A stretch of 64,000 nucleotides of DNA from Kribbella sp. VKM Ac-2568. GTDB lineage: Bacteria; Actinomycetota; Actinomycetes; Propionibacteriales; Kribbellaceae. Of this stretch, positions 33,082-41,514 are shown piece by piece. The notes below the pieces were generated by a model, which searched no databases, was not told the DNA's origin, and saw nothing but the letters and a program-made list of their open reading frames with translations. The stretch's first letter is position 1. Every line of letters starts with the position of its first letter. The stretch lies in contig NZ_SLVF01000009.1 in the NCBI RefSeq assembly GCF_004345365.1, positions 1-64,000 on the forward strand, read 5' to 3'. The position numbers and the translations under genes were made by a program.

Positions 33082-33126
33082 GTCAACCCTAGGTTGACGC
33101 GGCGTGGTCGTCAACCCTAGGTTGAC
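33082..33126. promoter_or_regulatory. twin identical operators before the Clp-N/HTH gene
   Basis: GTCAACCCTAGGTTGAC occurs twice (33082-33098 and 33110-33126), each a 7+3+7 inverted repeat, 28 bp apart centre to centre. The first begins 2 bp before the ATG. This predicts autoregulation by the HTH of the gene product. Confidence 0.75.
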
Positions 33127-33167
33127 AGCCCCGCCGCCCTCAACAACCAGAACGACTGACCCGGCTT

Positions 33168-33301
33168 CGCCCACCACTCCTCCGCCCCGGAGTGGTGGGC
33201 GGACCGCCACCACTCACCAACCACCTCTGACGCGCACCCCAGGAGCCTCGGCAGGCGGACGCAGCATCGCTGCAGCGGGGTTGGTGAGTGGTGGCGGTCC
33301 G
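33168..33301. repeat. competing inverted repeats upstream of mug
   Basis: A 13-bp perfect stem (33168-33180 with 33189-33201) is followed by a 23-bp perfect inverted repeat (33200-33222 with 33279-33301) around a 56-nt loop that has its own small hairpin. CCACCACTC is present in both left arms, so GAGTGGTGG in the far right arm could pair with either. It ends 24 bp before the mug start. Confidence 0.8.
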
Positions 33302-33325
33302 GCTTCGGAAGGTTAAGGTTCCGGG

Positions 33326-33838
33326 GTGCAGGAATTGCCCGACATCATCGCGCCTGGACTACGGGTGCTGTTCTGCGGGATCAACCCCGGCCTGGTGTCG
33401 GCCGAGACCGGGCACCACTTCGCCCGGCCCGGCAACCGCTTCTGGCCGGCGCTGCACCAGTCGGGCTTCACGCCGAGGCAATTCCGGCCCGACGAGCAGA
33501 AGGAACTCCTCGAGCTCGGCCTCGGGATCACCAACATCGTCGATCGGCCGTCAGCCCGGGCCGACGAGCTGAGCCGGGCGGATCTCGCCGCGGGTGGCGA
33601 GAACCTGGTGAACAAGGTCCTCGCTTATGAACCCGAGTGGCTCGCGGTCGTCGGCGTCACGGCGTACCGGGTCGCTTTCGGGGACAAGAAGGCGGCGATG
33701 GGGCGGCAGGATCGCCTGATCGGTGCGACCAAGGTCTGGATCCTGCCGAACCCCAGCGGCTTGAACGCCCACTACACGCTCCCCAAGCTCGCCGCCGCCT
33801 TCGCGGAACTGAAAGCCGCTGCCAGCTCACCGCACTGA
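33326..33838 (+). CDS. mug: G/U (G/T) mismatch-specific DNA glycosylase
   Basis: 170 residues from GTG 33326. The uracil-glycosylase active-site motif is FCGINPG near residues 17-23, with HHFARPGNRFWPALHQSGFT following, and the second motif is NPSGLNAHYT. These match the Mug/TDG family, which excises uracil or thymine opposite guanine in base-excision repair. The length is right for Mug. Confidence 0.93.
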   Translation: MQELPDIIAPGLRVLFCGINPGLVSAETGHHFARPGNRFWPALHQSGFTPRQFRPDEQKELLELGLGITNIVDRPSARADELSRADLAAGGENLVNKVLAYEPEWLAVVGVTAYRVAFGDKKAAMGRQDRLIGATKVWILPNPSGLNAHYTLPKLAAAFAELKAAASSPH

Positions 33839-33879
33839 CAAGTCGGCGACCACCGAGAGAGCCCCGACGAGCGACCCCG

Positions 33880-34090
33880 GAGGCGGCCGCCGACGCCGGT
33901 CAGGCGAGGCCGGAGCGAGGGTGGTGATCGCGAGGTTGATCGCGGCCGTGACGGCGTGCTCGACGCGCAACGCATCGAGCATGACGAAGTCGTGGATGAT
34001 GCCGCCGAACCGGACGGCTGTGACGGCGACGCCGGCCTCGCGGAGCTCGCGTAGGCCTCGCCCCTCGTCGCGGAGCGCTGATGGCGGCCA
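33880..34090 (-). pseudogene. C-terminal fragment of an alpha/beta-hydrolase-fold esterase
   Basis: The minus strand encodes LRDEGRGLRELREAGVAVTA then VRFGGIIHDFVMLDAL, the end of a hormone-sensitive-lipase-like (abhydrolase_3) esterase, including the catalytic histidine in GIIHDF. The nucleophile and oxyanion parts are absent; the preceding sequence is the start region of the gene at 34130. It is a truncated relic. Confidence 0.6.
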
Positions 34091-34129
34091 ATCTGCCCGC
34101 CTGACTCCCCTGTTCGGCAGGATGTGGGG

Positions 34130-37100
34130 ATGCATGCGACCGATCTGCTGAGCGCTCTCGATGGACTCCCGTACGGCGAACGCGCCCGGCTGATCGCGCA
34201 AGAGGCGAGGCGGCTACGCGGTACTCCGGACCTGGCCGAACTGATCGCCGAACTCGACACCGGCGAGCCCATCGAGCGCGCACTCGGTCTGCAGCTCGCG
34301 CAGATCGCGGGCGACACCGACCACGTGGCCCGGCTGCTCGCGGACCCTGATCCGGTAATCCAGGCACGCGCCCTCGCGGCGGCCGGTCGCGGTGTCGCGG
34401 TCTCCGACGACGCTCTGCGTGCTCTGTACGACGATGCGCCGGCCGCCCTCCGCGCCAGGCTCCTGTCGGTGATCCGCCGGACGGGTCGGCAGGACCTGGC
34501 GGCCCGGCTGATCGACGACCAGCGCGACCGGTGGGGCGACCAAGCGGCGAGCGCGTTGCTCAGCAGCACCGACCGATCCACCGTCCAGCGGCTCCTTTCG
34601 GATCTCGCCTACTGCCTCACCGCGGGCATGTGGGAGCGGTTGGCCAGAAGACACCCGGAATCGGTGCTCGACCACGCGACCCAGACTCTGCCCGGCGACG
34701 AAGGGGCGCGAGAGGAATGGTGGGGTGGGGTCGGCTTCGGAGTGGTCGGCGCCTTCGATCACGACGCGGAGCGCGTGTTCGCGTTGCTGAAGAATGCGCT
34801 CGCTCCGGATCAACTGCCGTCCGCGGTGGTCGGGATCCTTGGCCGGTTGGTTGATCTCGATCCGAGTGGTGTGCTGGCGATCCTGACGACGCCGGAGCGC
34901 GCCTCAGCAGTACGGGAGGCGCTGACGCCGGCTGTCCGGCGACGGCTGCATCGGTTCTCCGACGACGAGCTCGCTGCACTGGGCCGACTGCTTTGGCCGG
35001 CCGTGGGCGGGTTGCTGTCCGACCTGCCACCGGCTCGTCGTGGTGTCGTGTTCGAGAAGGCGACGAGCTCGATCGAGCTCGCCCGGACCGCGCTTCCCCG
35101 TTCTGTCCTGCGGGTTCTCCCCCAGGCCGTCCGGCAGGAGCAGGCACGCCGGATGCTCACGCTGCCGACGATCCGCGAAGACCATCGGCAGAGCTGGGAG
35201 GTCACCAGTCATCTGCCGTTCGCGAAGGCGTTCGCCTTGCTCGAGCCGGAGGTCCGCCGACCGGACGTCGACGACCGCGCGGCCGTGTACCGGACCGTCA
35301 TCAACTCGGCCGGGCTCTCCCGGGAGCCCGCCTCGATCGAGCAGGCGCTCACCTGGGCCACGCGGGTCCGCAACGAACGGGACCAGGTCCGCAACACCGT
35401 CCTGCTCGCCGCGGCCGGACTCCCTCCCTCTCTCCTGACCGATCAGCACGTCGCCGCGCTGCAGACCCTCCTGACCGACGCACTCGAGGCGCGCGACCTG
35501 TCCTGGAGCTCGCGCTCGGCGCTGAACCAGCTCGCCGAGCTCGCCGTCAGACAAGGAGCCCTAGGCAACCATCAGGGATTGCTCCGGTGGGGACTCGATG
35601 CCCATGCCCGGCTGACCGAGAGCCGCGGCACCGTCGGACTCTACGGCCTGATCGACGGCCTGCCCCGCGGCCGCGAGCTCGCGATCTACGAAACCCTGCG
35701 CCCGTACGTCGAGAGCGCGGTGAAGCGGCGGGAATTCGACCTCGCCTTCGCGATCGCCGGCGCGTTCGGCCGGCGCGGCTGGACCATCGTCCATCTCCAC
35801 GCGATCCTCGAACAGGCCGTCTGGTCGAACCAGGAGTACACCGTCGAGCGAGCCGCCCAGCTCTGGCTCGAACCAACCGCCACTCGCTCCGAACGCACCG
35901 CCCGGATCATCGGCCGCGATGTCGGCATGGCCCGCTGGCAACCCGTCTGGAATGCCGTCACCGAATACCGCACCGACCTCCTCGATCCGGTGCTCGCCGA
36001 GCCGGATCGGATCCGCCGGTTCACCCGCAACCACCCCGCCTGGCAGGTCTCCGACGCGGCTTTGCGCCGCTGGCTCCCCCGCCAGCACCGCCGGTACGCC
36101 GAACTGGTGGCCGCCGCCGCGAACGACTCCCGCATGCCCGAGTGGGCTCGCGCGGCCGCGGTGTCGACGCTCGGGCACATCCCCGGTGTCGGACGGGCCG
36201 CGGTCGAGCCGTTCCTCACCAGCGACGCGGTCCTTCTCCAGGAGGCTGCACTGGCCGCGCTGGCGTGGACGAACCGACCCGAGCAGGTGTTGCCTGCCTT
36301 GCTGCGCCACGGTGGGGACGACCGTGCGCGAGTGGCGCTCTACGCAGCCACCCGGGCCGCGCGATTCGTCAGGCCGAGCTTGCTGGCCGAGACGTTCCGG
36401 CCCGTGCTGGTTGGCGAGGGCGTCAAGGTGACCTCGCGCAAGGAGGCCGCGCGGCTCCTCGGCGAACTCCGCGCACCCGGCGCCAGCGAAGTACTGACTG
36501 AAGCCTGGGCGGACGCGCATCGGGATGTGAAGGCGGCGATCACCAGTACGGCGTCGCAGTACCTGCTGCATGAGCCGGCGAGTTGGGCGCTGTTGCAGGA
36601 GGCTGTGCACGATTCGCCTGCTACTGCGACGGTTCTGGCCCAGCGATCGCCGTCCACGATGGCGTCGAAGTACCGCTCGCACTACGCGGACCTGCTGATC
36701 GCCGTGACGAACAGGTCCGAGCCGGAGGTGGTGCGGCTCGCGCTGCTGTCGATGCGGTTCTGGGCGCGCTTCAACCCCGCCGCCGTGCCGGTGTGCGCCG
36801 CCTTCATCACGGACCTCAGCATCCGCAACAGCACCTGGTCCGATGGAACCAGCACCCTCGCCACCATTGCCGCCGCCACCCCGGAACTCGCCCTCGACGA
36901 AGTGCTCTCGGTGGTCCGTCTCCTCGTCCGGCTGGAGACCAACCCCAACATCCCCAACGCCACCCCGGACCGCGATCGCCCGGCCCGGCAGCGGCTGACG
37001 GCCTTCATCAACAGCTTGACCGCGGCCTTCGGCATGAAGTCCACCGAAGCCCGGCAGGCGTTGCGCTTGGTCGCCGACGAGGTCACCGCGCCCGAGTACG

Positions 37101-37468
37101 TGCACTGCCGGCTGCAGTTGCTCGTCAACGCGCTCCGGTGGGAAGTGCTGTACGACGAACTGTCGGCGCTGGCGAGCCTGGTCGCGGATCGGCCGGTGGC
37201 GACGTTTGATGCGGTGGACCAACTCAGCAAGAGGCTGAGCAACTCGCACGCCTACTGGACGCCCGACGACCTGGTAGAGCCGGCCGCCAGGCTTGCGGCG
37301 AGGTCCCGTACCGTCGATTCCCTGCTGGCGCTCTCGCTGACGGCGGCAGCAGGTCGGCGAGCGGGCTGGCCGCTGACCTGGCGAACGCAACTGGCCGAAC
37401 TCCGCAACCATCCCGCTGCTGACGTTCGCCACGCTGCTCTGGATCTCGTCACGGCGTCCGAAAGCTAG
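34130..37468 (+). CDS. 1,112-residue helical-repeat (HEAT/ARM-like) protein
   Basis: ATG 34130 (MHATDLLSALDGLPYGERAR); GTG 34124 is an in-frame alternative. No signal peptide, membrane span or nucleotide motif is seen. The whole length is short amphipathic helix pairs, as in ALGLQLAQIAGDTDHVARLL, EAALAALAWTNRPEQVLPAL and EAARLLGELRAPGASEVLTE, the last two close to HEAT repeats. Such alpha-solenoids are usually protein-binding scaffolds. It stands alone, its stop shares CTAG with the convergent ligD-like gene, and no partner gene is adjacent. Function unknown. Confidence 0.88.
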   Translation: MHATDLLSALDGLPYGERARLIAQEARRLRGTPDLAELIAELDTGEPIERALGLQLAQIAGDTDHVARLLADPDPVIQARALAAAGRGVAVSDDALRALYDDAPAALRARLLSVIRRTGRQDLAARLIDDQRDRWGDQAASALLSSTDRSTVQRLLSDLAYCLTAGMWERLARRHPESVLDHATQTLPGDEGAREEWWGGVGFGVVGAFDHDAERVFALLKNALAPDQLPSAVVGILGRLVDLDPSGVLAILTTPERASAVREALTPAVRRRLHRFSDDELAALGRLLWPAVGGLLSDLPPARRGVVFEKATSSIELARTALPRSVLRVLPQAVRQEQARRMLTLPTIREDHRQSWEVTSHLPFAKAFALLEPEVRRPDVDDRAAVYRTVINSAGLSREPASIEQALTWATRVRNERDQVRNTVLLAAAGLPPSLLTDQHVAALQTLLTDALEARDLSWSSRSALNQLAELAVRQGALGNHQGLLRWGLDAHARLTESRGTVGLYGLIDGLPRGRELAIYETLRPYVESAVKRREFDLAFAIAGAFGRRGWTIVHLHAILEQAVWSNQEYTVERAAQLWLEPTATRSERTARIIGRDVGMARWQPVWNAVTEYRTDLLDPVLAEPDRIRRFTRNHPAWQVSDAALRRWLPRQHRRYAELVAAAANDSRMPEWARAAAVSTLGHIPGVGRAAVEPFLTSDAVLLQEAALAALAWTNRPEQVLPALLRHGGDDRARVALYAATRAARFVRPSLLAETFRPVLVGEGVKVTSRKEAARLLGELRAPGASEVLTEAWADAHRDVKAAITSTASQYLLHEPASWALLQEAVHDSPATATVLAQRSPSTMASKYRSHYADLLIAVTNRSEPEVVRLALLSMRFWARFNPAAVPVCAAFITDLSIRNSTWSDGTSTLATIAAATPELALDEVLSVVRLLVRLETNPNIPNATPDRDRPARQRLTAFINSLTAAFGMKSTEARQALRLVADEVTAPEYVHCRLQLLVNALRWEVLYDELSALASLVADRPVATFDAVDQLSKRLSNSHAYWTPDDLVEPAARLAARSRTVDSLLALSLTAAAGRRAGWPLTWRTQLAELRNHPAADVRHAALDLVTASES

Positions 37469-38469
37469 CCCTTTTCCTCAACCTCTGACGCGGCCTCGCC
37501 TTCTGACTCGGCGGCTCGGCGGGCCGCGGCCTTGCGGCGTTTGCCTTCGTGCATGGCGACGACGCGGGCGATCGGGATGGTGTGGCCCTCCTCGATCAGC
37601 TCGGCGGGCAGCGTCTGAGGCGCCGGCAACTGCTCGGCCCACGGGTCGCCGTCGCCCAGGAGCGCTGGAGCCGTGTGCAGGGTGAAGTCCTTGGGTGTCA
37701 CCTGATCGATGTCGTCCCAGCCGACGGGGAACGACACCGTTGCACCTGGCCGGATGCGCGGGCTGTACGCCGCGACAACCGTCGCCCCGCCGGAGCGGGT
37801 CGAGTCGACGAACACCTTGCCTTGCCGCTCTTCCTTGACGTACGCGGTGGTCGCCAGTGCCGGGTCGATCCGCTCGGCCCGTGCAGCGATAGCGCGGGTG
37901 GCCGCGGCTGCGTCCTCGATCGAGGCCCGGTCGTCGATCGGGACATAGACGTGGACGCCCTTGGCGCCGCTGGTCTTGACCGCCCCGCTCAATCCGATGT
38001 CTGCGAGTGCCTGCCGCACCAGATGCGCCGCCTGCACTGCCAGCTGGAAGGTCTCGCCCTCCGGCGGGTCGAGGTCGAGCACCAGTTGCGTGACGCGATC
38101 CCAGCGGGAGGCACGGACCAGCGTTGGGTGGTACTCCACCGCACGCTGGTTCGCGAACCACAGCAGCGTCTTCCGGTCATCGCAAACGGCGTACGACACC
38201 TCGCGCTTGGACGCCTCGGCCCACATCGGCACCGTCCGCACCCACTCCGGCGTGTACTTCGGAACGTTCTTCTGCATGAACGGCTGCTGCCCCGGCCGCA
38301 CCCGGATCACCGACAACGGGCGCTCCCGCAACTCCCGCAGGATCCGCTCGTGCACGGCATCGAGGTAGTCCACCAGATCCCGCTTGGTAGCCCCGGCCCC
38401 GTCGAACAGCGGCTGATCCAGATTGGTCAGCGGCACCCCATCACGCGTCTCATCCGGCTTACTCGCCAT
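37465..38469 (-). CDS. stand-alone LigD-type polymerase/primase domain
   Basis: 334 residues. The archaeo-eukaryotic primase fold of LigD is shown by the metal aspartates in QLVLDLDPPEGETFQLAVQA, the nucleotide-binding VKTSGAKGVHVYVPIDDRAS and the later SFPVGWDDIDQVTPKDFTLH. The N-terminal YTPEWVRTVPMWAEA and WFANQRAVEYHPTL are also typical. Ligase and nuclease modules are absent, and no ku gene is in the window. It may serve end joining with partners elsewhere, or gap filling. Confidence 0.92.
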   Translation of the reverse strand: MASKPDETRDGVPLTNLDQPLFDGAGATKRDLVDYLDAVHERILRELRERPLSVIRVRPGQQPFMQKNVPKYTPEWVRTVPMWAEASKREVSYAVCDDRKTLLWFANQRAVEYHPTLVRASRWDRVTQLVLDLDPPEGETFQLAVQAAHLVRQALADIGLSGAVKTSGAKGVHVYVPIDDRASIEDAAAATRAIAARAERIDPALATTAYVKEERQGKVFVDSTRSGGATVVAAYSPRIRPGATVSFPVGWDDIDQVTPKDFTLHTAPALLGDGDPWAEQLPAPQTLPAELIEEGHTIPIARVVAMHEGKRRKAAARRAAESEGEAASEVEEKG

Positions 38470-38524
38470 GACAGGAGACTACGGGCAGACAGGCTCGTGG
38501 TGGTGCTGCCGAACAGGTCAGCCG

Positions 38525-39499
38525 TCAGAACCAAGACGGTCCATGCGGTGTGTACGGCTCTTCGAGTGCCTGGATCTCGTCGTCGGCGAGGTGTACGTCG
38601 AGCGCCGCGACGGCTTCGGGCAGGTGGTGCGGCTTGGTCGCGCCCACGATCGGAGCGGAGATGGCGACGTTGTTGAGCACCCAGGCGAGGGCGACCTGTG
38701 CCATCGGGATGTGACGCGCTTCGCCGACCCTCTGGACGGCGTTGACGACCGGCTCGTCAAGAGGTGAGTCGAACGACTTGACGACGTCGTCCACCGTCGA
38801 ACGGTGAGACTGTTCGCCCCAGGGCCGGGCTAGGCGGCCCTTGCCCTGGGGTGAGTAGGGAACGACGCCTACGCCCATATCAGCGCACATCGGCAACAGT
38901 TCGCGCTCTTCCTGGCGCCTGAGCAGGTTGTACTGGTTCTGCATGGCGACGAAGCGGGTCCAGCCGCCGAGCGCGGCGGCATGCTGGAGTTTGGCGAACT
39001 GCCAGGCGTACATGGAGGAGGCGCCGAGGTAGCGGACCTTGCCTGCTTTGACGACGTCGTGCAGAGCCTCCATCGTCTCTTCAACCGGGGTGTCGGGGTC
39101 GAAGCGGTGGATCTGGTAGAGGTCGATGAAGTCGGTGCCGAGCCGGATCAGCGAGGCGTCCACCTGCTCGAGGATCGCCTTGCGGGACAGGCCTTGCCCG
39201 CCGGGGCCGTCGTGCATCTTGCCGAAGAGCTTGGTGGCCAGCACGACGTCCTCACGTCGGGAGTAGCGCCTGATGGCTCGTCCGACCAGTTCCTCGGAGG
39301 TGCCGTGCTGGTAGACGTTCGCCGTGTCCCAGAACGTGATGCCCAGCTCGACCGCCTGGCGGAAGAACGGCTGAGCCGCTTCGTCGTCCAGTGCCCAGCG
39401 ATGCGCGGCACTGCTCGTGGGGTCGCCGTAACTCATACAGCCCAGCGCGAGACGACTGACCTGCAGTCCGGTGTTACCCAGCCGGGTGTACTCCATCAT
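38525..39499 (-). CDS. aldo/keto reductase
   Basis: 324 residues from ATG 39499, 4 nt after AAAGGAG; the next codon is also ATG and fits the spacing better. NADPH-dependent barrel enzyme with the catalytic D and Y in FWDTANVYQHGTSEELVGRA, the lysine in VVLATKLFGKM and the histidine in IDLYQIHRFDPDTPVEETME. It resembles YajO/Tas-type reductases. Substrate unknown; it stands alone. Confidence 0.92.
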   Translation of the reverse strand: MMEYTRLGNTGLQVSRLALGCMSYGDPTSSAAHRWALDDEAAQPFFRQAVELGITFWDTANVYQHGTSEELVGRAIRRYSRREDVVLATKLFGKMHDGPGGQGLSRKAILEQVDASLIRLGTDFIDLYQIHRFDPDTPVEETMEALHDVVKAGKVRYLGASSMYAWQFAKLQHAAALGGWTRFVAMQNQYNLLRRQEERELLPMCADMGVGVVPYSPQGKGRLARPWGEQSHRSTVDDVVKSFDSPLDEPVVNAVQRVGEARHIPMAQVALAWVLNNVAISAPIVGATKPHHLPEAVAALDVHLADDEIQALEEPYTPHGPSWF

Positions 39500-39677
39500 C
39501 GATCTCCTTTGGCGGCAGTCAGCGCGAGGGCTTGGTGGCCTGATCCGGCTGATGGCCCCAGGAACGAAGCGCCGGAATTACGCCATGCAATCAGGCTTCG
39601 GGCGGAGATGGGAGGCACTGGCTATCGGGGTACCGACACAACCCCCTCCATCGGGTGAGTCGTCGTAGCGGCATCAG

Positions 39678-40799
39678 TCAGCCGCCGGAGACTCCTATTT
39701 CGGCGTCAGCCAGGTCGGTGTTGAGGCCGTCGGTGTCGTCCAGCCAGCCTTGGGGGAGGACGACGTGGTCGCGGGGGCTGCCCTGGCGACCGCGGGGGGA
39801 GCCGAGCTCCTGGACGGGGAACGGGGCGGTCGGGTCGAGCTGGGCCAGGAGTTCGTCCAGGTGGACCAGGGAGTCGACCATGCCAAGGGCAGCGCGGAGT
39901 TCGCCGCCGGCCGGGAAGCCCTTCAGGTACCACGGGACGTGCTTGCGGAAGTCGCGGAGGCCGCGCTGCTCCCCCATCAGGTCGGCCAGGAGCTCGCCGT
40001 GCCGCCGCATCACCGCGGCGACTTCGCCCAGATTCGGCAGGTTGAGCGCCTCACCACCGGCGAACGCCACCGCCAGGTCGCGGAACAACCACGGCCGGCC
40101 GAGGCACCCGCGCCCCACGATGACCCCGGCACAACCCGTCTCGGAGACCATCCGGAGCGCGTCGGACGCCTCCCAGATGTCGCCGTTGCCGAGCACGGGG
40201 ATGTTCACGTGCTCCACGAGTTCGGCGATCTTGCCCCAGTCGGCCTGGCCCGAGTACGCCTGGGCCGCGGTACGGCCGTGCAGCCCGATCGCGGCCGCGC
40301 CCGACTCCTCGGCGATCTTGCCCGCGTCGAGGTAGGTCTGGTGCGCGCTGTCGATCCCGATCCGGGTCTTCATCGTCACCGGGATGCCGTACGGCGTGGC
40401 CGCCTTCACCGCGGACTGCAGGATCGCGCCGAGCAGATTCCGCTTCCAGGGAAGGGCCGCGCCGCCGCCCTTGCGGGTCACCTTCGGCACCGGGCAGCCG
40501 AAGTTCAGGTCGATGTGCGCGACGCCGTACTCCGCGCACAACAGCTCCACCGCGCGCCCGACGTACACGGGGTCGACGCCGTACAACTGGACCGACCGGA
40601 CCGTCTCGCGCTCGTCGAAGGTGAGCATGTCGAGGCTCTTCTGGTCCCCCTCGACGATGCCGCGCGACGTGATCATCTCGCAGACGTACAGCCCGGCGCC
40701 CTGCTCCGCGCACAGCCGCCGGTACGCCGCGTTGGTGATCCCCGCCATCGGCGCGAGCACCACCGGCGTATCGATCGTCAGGTCGCCGAGCTTCAGCAT
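39678..40799 (-). CDS. dusB: tRNA-dihydrouridine synthase
   Basis: 373 residues from ATG 40799. It reduces uridines in the tRNA D-loop with FMN and NADPH. Landmarks are VVLAPMAGITNAAYRRLC, VCEMITSRGIVEG, the catalytic cysteine in IDLNFGCPVPKVTRKGGGAA, IGLHGRTAAQAYSGQADW and VLGNGDIWEASDALRMV. It is the third gene of an operon with glyS and a lipoprotein, 5 bp after the lipoprotein stop. Confidence 0.96.
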   Translation of the reverse strand: MLKLGDLTIDTPVVLAPMAGITNAAYRRLCAEQGAGLYVCEMITSRGIVEGDQKSLDMLTFDERETVRSVQLYGVDPVYVGRAVELLCAEYGVAHIDLNFGCPVPKVTRKGGGAALPWKRNLLGAILQSAVKAATPYGIPVTMKTRIGIDSAHQTYLDAGKIAEESGAAAIGLHGRTAAQAYSGQADWGKIAELVEHVNIPVLGNGDIWEASDALRMVSETGCAGVIVGRGCLGRPWLFRDLAVAFAGGEALNLPNLGEVAAVMRRHGELLADLMGEQRGLRDFRKHVPWYLKGFPAGGELRAALGMVDSLVHLDELLAQLDPTAPFPVQELGSPRGRQGSPRDHVVLPQGWLDDTDGLNTDLADAEIGVSGG

Positions 40800-40804
40800 G
40801 TTGC

Positions 40805-41512
40805 TCAGGCCTTCGTCACCAGGATCTGGCCGTTGCCGGACACCTGCGCCTTGTAGGGCTGTACTGCGTTGGCGGTCGTCGTCACGTCGCAGGAGATCCC
40901 CTCGGACGTGTGCTTGACCACGGCGACGTCGTCCATCGTGCAGGTCACCTTGGCCGCGCCGGCGACCGTCCGCTGCACCGCGTCGACGACCTTCGCCTTC
41001 GCGACCGCCACCGAGTCCGAGGTGAACTTGTACGACGCGCTGTACTGCTTGGCGTCGATCGTCAGCTTGCCCGGGTACGACTTGCCCGCATAGGTGACCG
41101 TGCACGTCAGGTTGTGCGTGCCCGGCTTCTCCGCGTTGTCGATCCCCGGGCAGTTCACCGTCGTGGTGGCAGCCTTGCCCGCGGCGATCTGGGCCTGCTT
41201 GGAGATCGCGAAGCGGATCCGCTGCGCCAGCGGGGCATCCGATGCAGGCTCGCCCTTCACCTTGGGAGTCGGCCACGGCTTCGAGGGCGTCGGCAACGGC
41301 TTCAGCGTCGGCGTCGAGGCGGTCGGGATCGGCGCGGTCGAACCCGGCGCACTCGGGTTGGACGCCGACGGGGTGCCTGCGGCGTTGTTGTCCGGAGGTG
41401 AGTCCGAGCAACCGGCGACCAGGAAGACCAGCAGCGCGCTCAGACCGAAGACGGCCAGGCCGAACTTGGTGTGGCCCGGCGTCAGAAGTCCCCGCAGCGT
41501 CCGTTCGCTCAT
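40805..41512 (-). CDS. DUF4333-type lipoprotein with two repeats
   Basis: 235 residues from ATG 41512, 2 bp after the glyS stop. A lipobox is present (LLVFLVAGCSD). A Pro/Ser/Thr linker leads to two small domains, each with paired cysteines: TTVNCPGIDNAEKPGTHNLT with CTVTYAGKSYPGKLTI, and KVTCTMDDVAVVKHTSEGIS with CDVTT. This is the DUF4333 pattern. It lies on the outer membrane-facing side of the cytoplasmic membrane. Its place between glyS and dusB is probably incidental co-transcription. Confidence 0.85.
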   Translation of the reverse strand: MSERTLRGLLTPGHTKFGLAVFGLSALLVFLVAGCSDSPPDNNAAGTPSASNPSAPGSTAPIPTASTPTLKPLPTPSKPWPTPKVKGEPASDAPLAQRIRFAISKQAQIAAGKAATTTVNCPGIDNAEKPGTHNLTCTVTYAGKSYPGKLTIDAKQYSASYKFTSDSVAVAKAKVVDAVQRTVAGAAKVTCTMDDVAVVKHTSEGISCDVTTTANAVQPYKAQVSGNGQILVTKA

Positions 41513-41514
41513 TG

